Below, in pieces: positions 6,971 through 15,437 of a DNA stretch of 31,207 nucleotides; within the stretch, counting starts at the first letter, position 1; the number at the start of each line of letters is the position of its first letter. The DNA lies in contig JAWCQZ010000003.1 of NCBI GenBank assembly GCA_038869515.1, forward strand, positions 1-31,207. The letters are read 5' to 3'. Origin of the DNA: JAWCQZ01 sp038869515 [NCBI: Halobacteria archaeon]. Its GTDB lineage: Archaea > Halobacteriota > Syntropharchaeia > JACQPP01. A program made the translations under genes and the position numbers. The notes under the pieces are model-generated. The model was not told where the DNA came from. It was given only the letters and a program-made list of their open reading frames with translations, and searched no databases.

Positions 6971-7043
6971 TGCCCGAGGCCGGATTTGAACCAGCGACCC
7001 CTCGATTATGAGTCGAGTGCTCTAACCGCTGAGCTACTCGGGC
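6971..7043 (-). tRNA. tRNA with CAU anticodon, probably elongator tRNA-Met
   Basis: On the minus strand the acceptor GCCCGAG pairs with CTCGGGC. The D arm is GCTC-AGCGGTTA-GAGC. The anticodon stem CTCGA/TCGAG encloses CTCATAA with anticodon CAU. The T loop is TTCAAAT. The discriminator is A and CCA is not encoded. It lacks the initiator's run of G-C pairs in the anticodon stem, so it is not initiator Met. CAU can also belong to tRNA-Ile2 (modified C34). I favour elongator Met from the GCC...GGC acceptor but cannot exclude Ile2. Confidence 0.93.
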
Positions 7044-7051
7044 GACCCCTT

Positions 7052-7092
7052 GGAGAGGGGGGTGGGGGGCGGAGCCCCCCTCCCCCCTCTCC
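7052..7092 (-). terminator. Very strong hairpin downstream of rpiA
   Basis: Two 19-base arms (7052-7070 and 7074-7092) are reverse complements with a single central mismatch and enclose a 3-base loop. The arms are runs of G and C interrupted by A/T. The hairpin lies 40 nt beyond the rpiA stop and just before the tRNA-Met 5' end on the same strand. It would insulate the two transcripts. A T-tract is not visible, so the termination role is inferred from position. Confidence 0.55.
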
Positions 7093-7132
7093 ATTCCGGT
7101 CCAATTCCTCTCCCCCCTCCCCCCGGGAGTTA

Positions 7133-7807
7133 TCACCTTTTCCGAAGAACCCGCACGCCCCCGGCGGTCCCGACGTGGACCTCAGAGACCATCCTGGCGG
7201 GGAAGATGCCGTGGTCCACCACGCCGACCATCTCCGAGAGCCGCCGGTCCAGGGCTTCCGGGCGGCGGATGGCGCCGAAGGCGGCGTCAATCACGGGGTT
7301 CCCCTGGTCGGTGGTGGTGCCCGCGCGAATTTTTCCCCGGGCGCCCATCTTTTTCAGGGCGCGGAGGACCGGCGCCACCGCCATGGGGATGACCTCCACC
7401 GGGACCGGCATCTTCAGGACCGGGGAGAGTTTCGCCGGGTCGGCCACCACGATGAACCGCCGGGCCGCCGTGGCGACGATTTTCTCCCGGGTGTGGGCCC
7501 CCCAGCCCCCCTTCACCAGGTTGAGCCGCCGGTCCACCTGGTCGGCCCCGTCAATGGCGATGTCGAGGAGCGGGTCCCGCTCGAGAGTCGTGAGGGGCAC
7601 GCCGACCTTCCGGGCAAGGCGGGCGGTCATCTCCGACGTGGGGACGCCGCGGATGCGGAGCCCCTCCTCCCGGACCCTCCGGCCCAACTCCTCGACGGCG
7701 CAGGCCGCCGTGGAGCCCGTGCCGAGGCCCACGACCATGCCGCCCCTCACTTTCCGGGCCGCGGAGATGCCCGCGAGGGCCTTGGGCCCCACCTCGTCCG
7801 ATTTCAT
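7133..7807 (-). CDS. rpiA: Ribose-5-phosphate isomerase A
   Basis: Interconverts ribose 5-phosphate and ribulose 5-phosphate in the cytoplasm, supplying ribose for nucleotides. The 224-residue length is typical. Signature motifs are present: GLGTGSTA near residue 30 (phosphate binding), AIDGADQVD in the middle, KGGWGAHTREKIV (catalytic Lys/Glu region) and a C-terminal GTAGGVRVL. The usual DGADEVD and KGGGGA appear here as DGADQVD and KGGWGA, which are mild deviations. I chose ATG at 7807 because a TATA-like TTTAGAAC (7827-7834) is about 25 nt upstream; the frame stays open to 7984 but that stretch crosses the promoter. It is divergent from a tiny ORF. Confidence 0.95.
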   Translation of the reverse strand: MKSDEVGPKALAGISAARKVRGGMVVGLGTGSTAACAVEELGRRVREEGLRIRGVPTSEMTARLARKVGVPLTTLERDPLLDIAIDGADQVDRRLNLVKGGWGAHTREKIVATAARRFIVVADPAKLSPVLKMPVPVEVIPMAVAPVLRALKKMGARGKIRAGTTTDQGNPVIDAAFGAIRRPEALDRRLSEMVGVVDHGIFPARMVSEVHVGTAGGVRVLRKR

Positions 7808-7826
7808 GCCAGGAACTCGGCCCCGG

Positions 7827-7859
7827 GTTCTAAACCTTTCCGGTAGAAAGGATTTGAAC
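7827..7859. promoter_or_regulatory. Back-to-back promoters for rpiA and the small ORF
   Basis: The minus-strand box TTTAGAAC (7827-7834) serves rpiA and the plus-strand box ATTTGAAC (7852-7859) serves the ORF at 7881. Each is centred about 25 nt from its start codon, so both transcripts would be leaderless. Confidence 0.5.
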
Positions 7860-7880
7860 CTCACCGCCCGACTCCCCCGG

Positions 7881-8042
7881 ATGGACCTGACCCGCGAGGA
7901 ACTGGAGACGCTCCTCCAGTGGGCCGCCGCCGCCGATGCCCGGGGGAGCCTCCGGGGCCCCGCCCTCGACCTCGCGCAGCGCATCGCCCGCTCCCTGGGG
8001 CGGGAGTTCGTGGCCGGGACCGAACTTCCGCTCGATCTCTGA
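7881..8042 (+). CDS. Small hypothetical protein (53 aa)
   Basis: A short ORF beginning MDLTREELETLLQWAAAA and ending ELPLDL. It is predicted to be two amphipathic helices with acidic and basic faces and no membrane segment. No family is recognised. It is supported by a TATA-like box at the spacing used elsewhere in the window and by its fit between rpiA (divergent) and the acyltransferase gene (convergent, 14 nt away). It could be spurious because it is so short. Confidence 0.5.
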   Translation: MDLTREELETLLQWAAAADARGSLRGPALDLAQRIARSLGREFVAGTELPLDL

Positions 8043-8056
8043 GGGTCCGGGGCCGG

Positions 8057-8797
8057 TCAGCCCCGCGCGCCCTTCCCCGACTTCAATTTCCGCTTTCCGA
8101 TTCCGTAGAGCCGCTTCACCTCGGCCTGAGCTTGCCGCGCCATCGCGTGGAGCAGGTCTCCGGTCTCGGGCTTGCGATAGTGCGCCCTGAAGTCGAGGGG
8201 AGCTCCGATGACCAGTTCGACCGAGCCCTCGTAGCCGAGGAGGACCGCGCCCTCGGTGAACCGCGACGAGCCGGTGAACTGCCGGGCGAGCCAGCCGGGG
8301 AACTTCGCGAGAGTCCGCTCCCGCTGCGGGACCACCGCCATGGGGACGACCGGGCAGCGGGCCGCGCAGGCGATGCGGGCGAAGCCGGTCCGGAACTCCC
8401 CCACGCCGCGCGGGTCTGGGGTGGCGAACTGGGTTGCCCCTTCCGGGAAGATGCCCACCGGCTGTTTCTGCTCCAGGATGTCCACCGCGATGTCGAGGCT
8501 GTGGCGGCTCCTCTGCCCGCCGTCAATCCGGATGGGGGTGACTCCGGCGTTCCGGAGGGCCCAGCCCACTCCGGGAATTTTGAACAGAAAGTCGGCCGCG
8601 ATGAAGTTGATGGGACGGCGGATGGCCTCCACCATGACCAGGGGGTCGTAGACCGACCGGTGGTTGGCGATGAGGACGCACGCCCCCTTCCGGGGGACGT
8701 GCTCGAGGCCCGTGGCCCGGATGGGGAGGCCCCGGAACCACCGGGGGAGGACCAGGTCGGCCCCGAACCGGTAGAACAGCGACTGGCCGCCTTTCAT
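8057..8797 (-). CDS. PlsC-like 1-acyl-glycerol-3-phosphate acyltransferase family protein
   Basis: The 246-residue protein carries the acyltransferase signature NHRSVYDP (HX4D catalytic motif, about residues 45-52), a GVTPIRID segment, the FPEGATQF motif (about 118-125, the usual FPEG substrate-binding motif) and a downstream VPMAVVP. In bacteria such enzymes acylate lysophosphatidic acid at the membrane. Archaeal lipids are ether-linked, so the physiological substrate here is unclear. A TATA-like TAATATC (8824-8830) lies about 27 nt upstream of ATG 8797. There is also an AAGGAGG only 3-4 nt before the start, which is too close for a good ribosome binding site. The neighbouring tRNA-Leu is divergent. 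Confidence 0.88.
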   Translation of the reverse strand: MKGGQSLFYRFGADLVLPRWFRGLPIRATGLEHVPRKGACVLIANHRSVYDPLVMVEAIRRPINFIAADFLFKIPGVGWALRNAGVTPIRIDGGQRSRHSLDIAVDILEQKQPVGIFPEGATQFATPDPRGVGEFRTGFARIACAARCPVVPMAVVPQRERTLAKFPGWLARQFTGSSRFTEGAVLLGYEGSVELVIGAPLDFRAHYRKPETGDLLHAMARQAQAEVKRLYGIGKRKLKSGKGARG

Positions 8798-8823
8798 GGC
8801 CCTCCTTGAGGTGGAGCGGGGAT

Positions 8824-8830
8824 GATATTA
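8824..8830 (-). promoter_or_regulatory. TATA-like box of the acyltransferase gene
   Basis: TAATATC on the minus strand is centred about 30 nt upstream of the ATG at 8797, in an otherwise GC-rich spacer. Confidence 0.45.
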
Positions 8831-8885
8831 GAGGATGCCGACCCGGGGGAAAATTAGATGGAGGGAGCCGCCCATCCCCCATCAC

Positions 8886-8970
8886 GCGGGGGTAGCCAAG
8901 CCCGGCCAACGGCAGCGGACTTAAAATCCGCGCGCGCAGGCGTTCGCAGGTTCGAATCCTGCCCCCCGCA
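8886..8970 (+). tRNA. tRNA-Leu (anticodon UAA)
   Basis: A class II tRNA of 85 nt with acceptor GCGGGGG/CCCCCGC. The anticodon arm GCGGA-CTTAAAA-TCCGC carries UAA. A long variable arm typical of leucine tRNAs follows, with T arm GCAGG-TTCGAAT-CCTGC and discriminator A. CCA is not encoded and there is no intron. Confidence 0.95.
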
Positions 8971-9025
8971 ACCGTCTCCGGGGGAGGGGGGCCTGCGGAC
9001 GATGAGGGGCCGAAGGAGTCGGGGC

Positions 9026-11452
9026 TCAATCCACGCGGATTCGGAGGTTGCGGCCCAGGGTGAGGAAAAGGTCCATCCAGACCCTGGCCTTCTCGTCCCC
9101 CTGCGCCGCCCGCCCCCGGAACTCCGGGGCTGCCGACTGGAGCATCTCGTAGTAGAGGTTCTGGGTCTTCCAGAAGTTCACCTCGAACGACAGGGCGCGC
9201 GCGAGGCCGACCGCGTCCTCCAGTTGCCGCAGGAGGGACAGGTCCGCCGGGTCGCGGGACAACCGCTCAGCAGCGGACTCGATGGTCTTCCGCAGCGCGA
9301 ACTCCAGGCCCGCCTCGTCGAGGGGGATGGACCCCTCGTGGGCCTCCTGGAGGAGGGCCCCGATCCGTCCCCGGTCCAGCTCCCCCGCCTCGAAGGCCCG
9401 CCGGAGGTTCACATTGAGGACGAGTTCCGCCGTCATCCGGAGGGGTCGAGGGAAGGGGACGCCGACGTCGTCGAGGAACCGCATGAGGGGGGCGCGCTCC
9501 GCGTAGACCCGGCGGTAGGCCTCCTCCACCTCCGCCGTGACGGAGGCCAGGACCAGTTCCGCCACCTTCCGCTGCTCGTCGCGGAAGAGGGAGCGCAGGG
9601 AGTAGGTGGACTCCCCGAAGTGGCGGTCCATGAGGCGGAGGACTTCGGCGAAGTCGGCCCGGGAGAAGGCGCCGGAGATTTCCCGGACCGCGCTCCCGAA
9701 GGCCTCTCGCCCGCGGAGCTCCAGGACGCCGCCGTGGAGGTTGTGGTCGCCCAGGTGGACGGCGCCGAACCCGAGCGTGGCGGACTCCCGGGTGACGACC
9801 GACGTGACGCGCACCCGCCCCATGACCAGCCGCGCCCTTCCGACCTCCTTCCGGTGCTCCTCCTCGCGGTGGAAGTGGTAACTGTCGAGCCGGACGTCGG
9901 CGGGATAGGACTCGAACAGGGAGCTGACCCCGTAGTGCGCGCCGAGCCGCTCCCAATCCACCACGGAGGGCCGGACCGACCGCTCGTAGATGTTGCGCCC
10001 GTCCCTGCAGGCGGGGATGTTGCTCCGGGCCCTCTCGAGCCGCGCCAGCAGCCCCGACTCCAGGTCGGCGCCGAACAACTCGCCCGCCAGCTGGACGACG
10101 CGGCCCGCGTACTGGAGGACCTGGACCGCCTCGATGCCCGAGAGTTCGTCGAAGAACCAGCCGCAGGAGGTGTACATGAGCATGGCGTGCCTCTGGAGTT
10201 CGAGGAGCTTGAGGGCGGCCGTGACCTCCCCTTCGCTCAGTTGCCGCACAGCGTGCCGCTCCATGAAGCGCCAGTGGCTCTCGGGGGAGCGGTCCAGGAG
10301 GATGGAGATGTAGTCGTCCCGGGCGGCCCACGGGTCCTTCAGCAGGGAGCGGGCCCGCTGCTCGAACAGGGGGGCGGCCTCGTCCCGGAGCCGGTCAAGG
10401 GCCTCCCGGAGGGGCGCCCGCCACGACTGGTTCCAGCCGGGGCGCCCGCCGGAGGCGCACCCGCAGTCGCCCCTCCACCGCTCCACGCCGTGCGCGCACG
10501 ACCAGGAGGTGTTCTCAAAAATCTCGACCTCGTGGGCCGGCGGGTGCTTCGCGAGGAACTCTCCGTAGTTCGTGAGGCGGGCGATGTCGTCGGACTCGAT
10601 GCGGCGCAGGGCGTAGGCGAGAGCCATGTCGCCGTGGCGATGGTGGTGGCCGTAGGTCTCTCCGTCGGCCGCGATGTGGACGAGTTGGGGCCAGGGGCGC
10701 GATGTGGAGAACCCGTCGAGGAGCCTCCGGGCGAAGCGCTCGCCGTTCGTGAGCAGCCGCTCGAAGGCCACCGCCCGCGAGATGGGGCCGTCGTAGAAGA
10801 AGAGCGCCATCTTCCGCCCGGTGGGGAGGCCGACGCGGTAGGCCGTGGTGGGGTCCACGCGCCCCCCGGAGACGTCCCGCCACTCCTCCTCCCCCAGCCT
10901 CCGCACCCGCCGGGCCTGGGTCGGGGCGAGGATGGTGAACCGGATGCCCGCGTCCTCCAGGAGGGAGAGGGTCTCCAGGTCGACGGCGGTCTCCGGCAGC
11001 CACATCCCCTCGGGCCTCCGGCCGAAGCGGTGCTCGAAGTCGCGGACGCCCCACAGGATCTGGGTGCGCTTGTCGCGCCGGTTCGCCAGGGGCAGGATGG
11101 CGTGGTTGTAGGCTTGCGCGATGGCCGAGCCGTGGCCAGAGAACCGCCCCCGGCTGCGCCGGTCGGCGTCGAGGACGGCCCGGTAGACGTCGGGCGCCCT
11201 GGCCTCCAGCCAGGCGAGGAGCGTCGGGCCGAAGTTGAAGGAGATGCGGGAGTAGTTGTTGACCAGGCTGACGATGCGCCCCTCCTCGTCGAGGATGCGG
11301 GAGACCGCGTTGGGGGCGTAGCACTCGGCCGTGACGCGCTCGTTCCAGTCGTGGTAGGGATAGGCCGAGTCCTGGAGCTCCACCGCCTCGAGCCACGGGT
11401 TCTCCCGGGGGGGCTGGTAGAAGTGGCCGTGGATGCAGACGTATCGTTCCAT
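9026..11452 (-). CDS. GH57 glycoside hydrolase with DUF3536
   Basis: A large (808 aa) cytoplasmic alpha-glucan-active enzyme candidate. The N-terminal GH57 domain starts IHGHFYQPPRENPW. It has the predicted nucleophile E154 in GMWLPETAVD and the acid D263 in AADGETYGHHH. The C-terminal half is helical and corresponds to the DUF3536 region found with this GH57 subtype. GH57 includes amylases, 4-alpha-glucanotransferases and branching enzymes; this subtype is poorly characterised, so the exact reaction is open. The start ATG at 11452 shares its A with the stop of glgB (TGATG), so translation is probably coupled. It is the last gene of the five-gene operon. No signal peptide, so it acts inside the cell. 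Confidence 0.88.
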   Translation of the reverse strand: MERYVCIHGHFYQPPRENPWLEAVELQDSAYPYHDWNERVTAECYAPNAVSRILDEEGRIVSLVNNYSRISFNFGPTLLAWLEARAPDVYRAVLDADRRSRGRFSGHGSAIAQAYNHAILPLANRRDKRTQILWGVRDFEHRFGRRPEGMWLPETAVDLETLSLLEDAGIRFTILAPTQARRVRRLGEEEWRDVSGGRVDPTTAYRVGLPTGRKMALFFYDGPISRAVAFERLLTNGERFARRLLDGFSTSRPWPQLVHIAADGETYGHHHRHGDMALAYALRRIESDDIARLTNYGEFLAKHPPAHEVEIFENTSWSCAHGVERWRGDCGCASGGRPGWNQSWRAPLREALDRLRDEAAPLFEQRARSLLKDPWAARDDYISILLDRSPESHWRFMERHAVRQLSEGEVTAALKLLELQRHAMLMYTSCGWFFDELSGIEAVQVLQYAGRVVQLAGELFGADLESGLLARLERARSNIPACRDGRNIYERSVRPSVVDWERLGAHYGVSSLFESYPADVRLDSYHFHREEEHRKEVGRARLVMGRVRVTSVVTRESATLGFGAVHLGDHNLHGGVLELRGREAFGSAVREISGAFSRADFAEVLRLMDRHFGESTYSLRSLFRDEQRKVAELVLASVTAEVEEAYRRVYAERAPLMRFLDDVGVPFPRPLRMTAELVLNVNLRRAFEAGELDRGRIGALLQEAHEGSIPLDEAGLEFALRKTIESAAERLSRDPADLSLLRQLEDAVGLARALSFEVNFWKTQNLYYEMLQSAAPEFRGRAAQGDEKARVWMDLFLTLGRNLRIRVD

Positions 11453-13371
11453 CACCCGAGGCCTTCGCCGTTCTTGAAAAGGAGCGCCCCCAGCGGAGGC
11501 AGGGTCAGGTCGAGGGAGAAGGGGCGGCCGTGCCACGGCTCCGGTCGCGCCTCGACGCCGCCCAGGTTCCCCGCCCCGCCCCCGCCATACTCCTTCGCGT
11601 CGCTGTTGGCGACCTCCCGCCAGGGCCCGCCCCGGGGAACGCCGATGCGGTAGCGCTCCCGCGCCACCGGGGTGAAGTTGAAGACCGCGAGGAAGAGGTC
11701 CCGCGTCGTCTTCCCCTTCCGGAGGAAGGAGAGGGTGCTGGCGGCGGCGTCGCTGGCGTCCACCCATTCGAAGCCCGCCGGCTCGCAGTCCGCCTCGTGG
11801 AGGGCGGGCTCTCGGCGGTAGAGGCGGTTCAGGTCCGCGACCCAGCGCTTCACCCCCCGGTGGGGCGCCTCCTGCAGCAGGTGCCAGTCGAGGCTCCGGT
11901 CATGGTCCCACCCGTCCCGCTGGCCGAACTCCCCGCCCATGAAGAGGAGTTTCTTGGCGGGCTGGGCGTACATGTAGCCGAGGAGGAGCCGCAGGTGGGC
12001 GAATTTCTGCCTATCGTCCCCCGGCATCCGGCCGAGGAGGGACCCCTTGCCGTGGGCCACCTCGTCGTGGGAGAGGGGGAGGATGAAGTTCTCGTGGAAG
12101 GCGTAGACCATCCGGAAGGTGATTTCGTTCTGGTGGAACCTCCGGTGGACCGGGTCCCGGCCGAAATATTGGAGGGTGTCGTGCATCCACCCCATGTCCC
12201 ACTTGAACCCGAAGCCGAGGCCCCCCGCGGCGGTGGGCCGGGAGACCATCGGCCAGGCGGTGGACTCCTCCGCCACGGTCTGGGCGCCCGGGCAGTTCCG
12301 GTATACACCCTCGTTGAGCCTCCGGAGCAGGGCGATGGCGTCGAGGTTCTCCCGCCCCCCGTGCTCGTTGGGGACCCACTCCCCCTCCTTCCGGGAGTAG
12401 TCGAGGTAGAGCATCGAGGCGACGGCGTCCACCCGGAGGCCGTCGGCGTGGTACCGGTCGAGCCAGAAAAGGGCGCTGCTCAGGAGGAAGGAGCGGACCT
12501 CGTTGCGCCCGTAGTTGAAGATGAGGGAGTTCCAGTCGGGGTGGAACCCCCTCCGCGGGTCGGCGTGCTCGTAGAGGTAGGTCCCGTCGAAGAAGGCGAG
12601 CCCGTGCTCGTCGTTCGGGAAGTGGGAGGGGACCCAATCGAGGAGCACGCCGATGCCCCGCCGGTGGAGCGTGTCGATCAGGAACATCATGTCCTGGGGC
12701 GTGCCGTAGCGGCTCGTGGGCGCGAAGTAGCCCGTGGTCTGGTAGCCCCACGAGCCGTAGAACGGGTGCTCCATGAGCGGCAGGAACTCGACGTGGGTGA
12801 ATCCCGCGTCCTCCGCGTAGTCGGAGAGGAGGGGCGCCGCCTCCCGGTAGGTGAGGAGCCGGCCCCCCTCCTCCGGGACGCGGCGCCAGGAGCCCAGGTG
12901 GACTTCGTAGATGGAGATGGGGTCGTCGAGGCCGTTGCGCTCCCCGCGCTCCTCCATCCACTTCCGGTCGCCCCATTCGTAGGCGAGGTCCCACACCACG
13001 GAGGCGGTCTTCGGCGGCGTCTCGCAGCGGAACGCGAACGGGTCCGCCTTGTCGGCGCGGTGGCCGCGGTAGCGGGAGCGCACGTGGTATTTGTAGAGGG
13101 CTCCCCGGCCCACGCCGGGGACGAAGCCCTCCCAGAGGCCCGAGGAGTCGCGGGGGCGGAGGGGGTGGGAGTCCGGGCTCCATCCGTTGAAGTCGCCGGT
13201 CACCGAGACGCCCTCGGCGTCGGGGGCCCAGACCGCGAACCGGGTCCCGCTCCGGCCCCCGGCCGCCGACGGGTGGGCGCCCAGCTTCTCGTAGAGGCGG
13301 AGGTGGGACCCCTCGTTGAAGAGGTGGAGGTCGGCGGGGGTGAGGAGTGTCCGGTCCCCTTCGCGATTCAT
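11452..13371 (-). CDS. glgB: 1,4-alpha-glucan branching enzyme (GH13)
   Basis: Makes alpha-1,6 branches in glycogen-like glucan. The 639-residue protein has an N-terminal carbohydrate-binding/CBM48-like domain (about 40-115, with [20 protein letters not shown]). A GH13 barrel follows with the catalytic nucleophile D315 (DGLRVDAV), the acid in VAEEST (E368/E369) and the transition-state aspartate D436 (LSHDEV). A C-terminal beta domain completes it. Length and motifs match bacterial-type GlgB. Its ATG overlaps the malQ stop by 4 nt (ATGA) and its stop overlaps the GH57 start by 1 nt. Bacterial-type GlgB in an archaeon suggests old horizontal transfer (inference); base composition matches the neighbours. 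Confidence 0.96.
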   Translation of the reverse strand: MNREGDRTLLTPADLHLFNEGSHLRLYEKLGAHPSAAGGRSGTRFAVWAPDAEGVSVTGDFNGWSPDSHPLRPRDSSGLWEGFVPGVGRGALYKYHVRSRYRGHRADKADPFAFRCETPPKTASVVWDLAYEWGDRKWMEERGERNGLDDPISIYEVHLGSWRRVPEEGGRLLTYREAAPLLSDYAEDAGFTHVEFLPLMEHPFYGSWGYQTTGYFAPTSRYGTPQDMMFLIDTLHRRGIGVLLDWVPSHFPNDEHGLAFFDGTYLYEHADPRRGFHPDWNSLIFNYGRNEVRSFLLSSALFWLDRYHADGLRVDAVASMLYLDYSRKEGEWVPNEHGGRENLDAIALLRRLNEGVYRNCPGAQTVAEESTAWPMVSRPTAAGGLGFGFKWDMGWMHDTLQYFGRDPVHRRFHQNEITFRMVYAFHENFILPLSHDEVAHGKGSLLGRMPGDDRQKFAHLRLLLGYMYAQPAKKLLFMGGEFGQRDGWDHDRSLDWHLLQEAPHRGVKRWVADLNRLYRREPALHEADCEPAGFEWVDASDAAASTLSFLRKGKTTRDLFLAVFNFTPVARERYRIGVPRGGPWREVANSDAKEYGGGGAGNLGGVEARPEPWHGRPFSLDLTLPPLGALLFKNGEGLG

Positions 13372-15437
13372 GAGCCGGAGTTCTCCCGCCTCCGCAGGTT
13401 ATCCATTTCGCGCAACGCCTCCAGGACGGAGTCCATCCGGGAGAACTCCTCGAATGCGGGGCCCGCCTTCCGCCGCCAGTTCGGCAGCTCGAATCCGGTC
13501 CCGGGCACGTTCTGGGGGTTCGGCTCCAGCCAGAGGTCCTCCAGATTCACCAGGACGAGAGGGGCCCGGCTCGCGGCGAGGTGGGCGAGGCAGGCCCGGA
13601 GGACGGCGGCGGGGTCTGCCGGGCCCTCCCGCAGGCGCCCCTGCCCCCGGAGGAAGCGGACGAGCGCCTCCCCGACCTCCCGCCTCCGGAGGCCCTCCGC
13701 GCGCGCCTGGGCCGGCCCCAGGAGCCCGAGGCGGGCCCGCTCCGAGATGTCCGCCCCGCTCCAGAAGGAGGCGAAGGTCGGGGTGTCGTGGGTGTTCAGG
13801 GAGGCCTGGGCGTTCGGCGGGACGGGGCGGAAGGGGGGCGACTCGAACTGGAGGACATGCATTCCGCGGAGGCCGTGCCGCTCCATGGCGGGGCGGACCT
13901 CGGGGGCGACCGTGCCGAGGTCCTCCCCGACGACGGGCACCCGGTGGCGCCGCGACTCCAGGGCGAGGATGGCGTAGAGTTCCTCGGCCCGGTAGCGGAC
14001 GTAGACCCCGTCGCGGGCCCCCATCCCGCCGGGAATCCAGAAGAGGCGGTGCAGAGACATCACGTGGTCCACGCGGAGGAGGGAGGCGCGGGCGAGGTGG
14101 TGGCGCAGGCAGGCGATGAAGTAGGCGTATCCGCTCTCCCGGATTCTCTCGGGGTGGGGAGGCGGGAACCCCCAGTTCTGCCCGCGGGTGAAGAACGGGT
14201 CCGGGGGCGCGCCGGTGGAGACCCCCTCCACGAACAGGTCGCGGTGGCGCCAGGCGTCGTATCCCTCCGGGTGGACTCCCAGGGGCAAATCGAGGGCCAG
14301 CCCCGCGGCCCGGGAGCCCCGTCCCCGCGAGAGCCGGGCGAGCTGCCCGTCGGCAGCCATCTGGGCGTAGAGGTGGTAGCGGAACCTCCCGGGGTCGAAG
14401 TCCCCTTCACGGAGTCTCCCGTCACGCATCCGGCGGGGCCAGCGGGACCAGGGGCCGCGCCTCTCCACCGCGGCCCGGAACCGGGCGTAGTCCTCCGCCT
14501 CCGGCCGCCGCTCCAGGAACCGCCGGAGGTCGTCGCGGCGGTCCCGGGGGGCCGATTCGAAGAAACAGCGGGCGAGGGGTTCGAGGAGCGCCCGCTTGAG
14601 GGCCATCGATTTCCTGTAGTCCACCCAGGGGGCCCGGTTCAGGGACTCCGACTCCTCCCGGAAGGCCGCGGAGCGGGCGAGGGCCCGCGCCTCCGGGCAC
14701 CGCTCCATCTCGGGGAGGAGGTCCGGGGCGACGAAGAGTTCGTTCCAGAAGAGGCGACTCGCCGGGACGTAGGGGCTCGGCTCGAAGGGCTCGTCGAGGA
14801 AGGCGGCGAGAAGTGGCAGTGTGGCGACCACCGCCCCCCCGAGGCCCCCGACCCACTCCGCCAGGACTCCGAGGTCGGCGAAGTCCCCGCTCCCCCATCC
14901 CCGGCCGGTGCGGAGGGCGTGGAGGGGGAGAAAGGCGCCCCACGCGCGGCCGGGGGGCGTGAAGGCGCGGAGGGGGGCCGAGACGACGAGGGCGTTCCAG
15001 GAGGCTCCGCCAGACCGGACCTCCAGTTGGTGGTAGCCGAGGGGCAGCCGGGCGGGGAGCCGCACGCCCCGCGAGGCCTCCGCCGGCCGGAGAGACCAGC
15101 GGCGGACCCTCCCCGACTCGAGGCGGAGGGAGCACCGGACGGGGGCCCCTGCCGAACGCTCCGGGAGGCGGAGCCCGACGGGGACGGCCCTCCCCTCCCA
15201 GGCCACGACGACGGGCTCGATGGGTCTTGCCGACCGCCCCGCCCGTTGCTCCTCCAGCGCGGCCCGGACCTGCCGGGCGGTGGATACGCGGAGGCCCATC
15301 GCCCCGAGGACCCGCCGGAGGGCTTCGGCGGATGCCCTCCTCCGCCGGCCCAGGGCGTCGGTGTAGCGGGTCTCGACCCCCCGCAGGCTGGCGAGCGATT
15401 CGAGGGGGGCCCGGGGGACCGGGGCGGTCCGGCTCAT
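13368..15437 (-). CDS. malQ: 4-alpha-glucanotransferase (GH77, amylomaltase)
   Basis: Transfers alpha-1,4-glucan segments between maltooligosaccharides in the cytoplasm. The 689-residue protein has a MalQ-type N-terminal extension (about 1-165). The GH77 core follows: [18 protein letters not shown] at about 169-186, nucleophile D457 in LRVDHVMSL, acid/base E505 in VVGEDLGTV and D551 in NTHDTPT. It ends with [22 protein letters not shown], a family hallmark. The ATG at 15437 overlaps the stop of the upstream DUF835 gene (ATGA), and the 3' end overlaps glgB in the same way. The open frame extends upstream to 16163, but that part lies inside the DUF835 gene and is not protein-like. Confidence 0.95.
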   Translation of the reverse strand: MSRTAPVPRAPLESLASLRGVETRYTDALGRRRRASAEALRRVLGAMGLRVSTARQVRAALEEQRAGRSARPIEPVVVAWEGRAVPVGLRLPERSAGAPVRCSLRLESGRVRRWSLRPAEASRGVRLPARLPLGYHQLEVRSGGASWNALVVSAPLRAFTPPGRAWGAFLPLHALRTGRGWGSGDFADLGVLAEWVGGLGGAVVATLPLLAAFLDEPFEPSPYVPASRLFWNELFVAPDLLPEMERCPEARALARSAAFREESESLNRAPWVDYRKSMALKRALLEPLARCFFESAPRDRRDDLRRFLERRPEAEDYARFRAAVERRGPWSRWPRRMRDGRLREGDFDPGRFRYHLYAQMAADGQLARLSRGRGSRAAGLALDLPLGVHPEGYDAWRHRDLFVEGVSTGAPPDPFFTRGQNWGFPPPHPERIRESGYAYFIACLRHHLARASLLRVDHVMSLHRLFWIPGGMGARDGVYVRYRAEELYAILALESRRHRVPVVGEDLGTVAPEVRPAMERHGLRGMHVLQFESPPFRPVPPNAQASLNTHDTPTFASFWSGADISERARLGLLGPAQARAEGLRRREVGEALVRFLRGQGRLREGPADPAAVLRACLAHLAASRAPLVLVNLEDLWLEPNPQNVPGTGFELPNWRRKAGPAFEEFSRMDSVLEALREMDNLRRRENSGS

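Noticed and set aside
5120-7846. Long plus-strand open frame of over 900 codons opposite the radical SAM and rpiA genes
   Set aside because: It is an antisense shadow. GC-rich third positions remove stops on the other strand, and the translation is low-complexity Pro/Arg/Gly/His without any domain.
8858-11653. Long plus-strand open frame opposite the GH57 gene
   Set aside because: It runs through the tRNA-Leu gene and is the antisense shadow of a clear GH57 enzyme; its translation lacks recognisable features.
11530-13977. Long plus-strand frame opposite glgB and malQ
   Set aside because: It is antisense to two confidently identified enzymes and reads as repetitive Gly/Val/Glu-rich nonsense.
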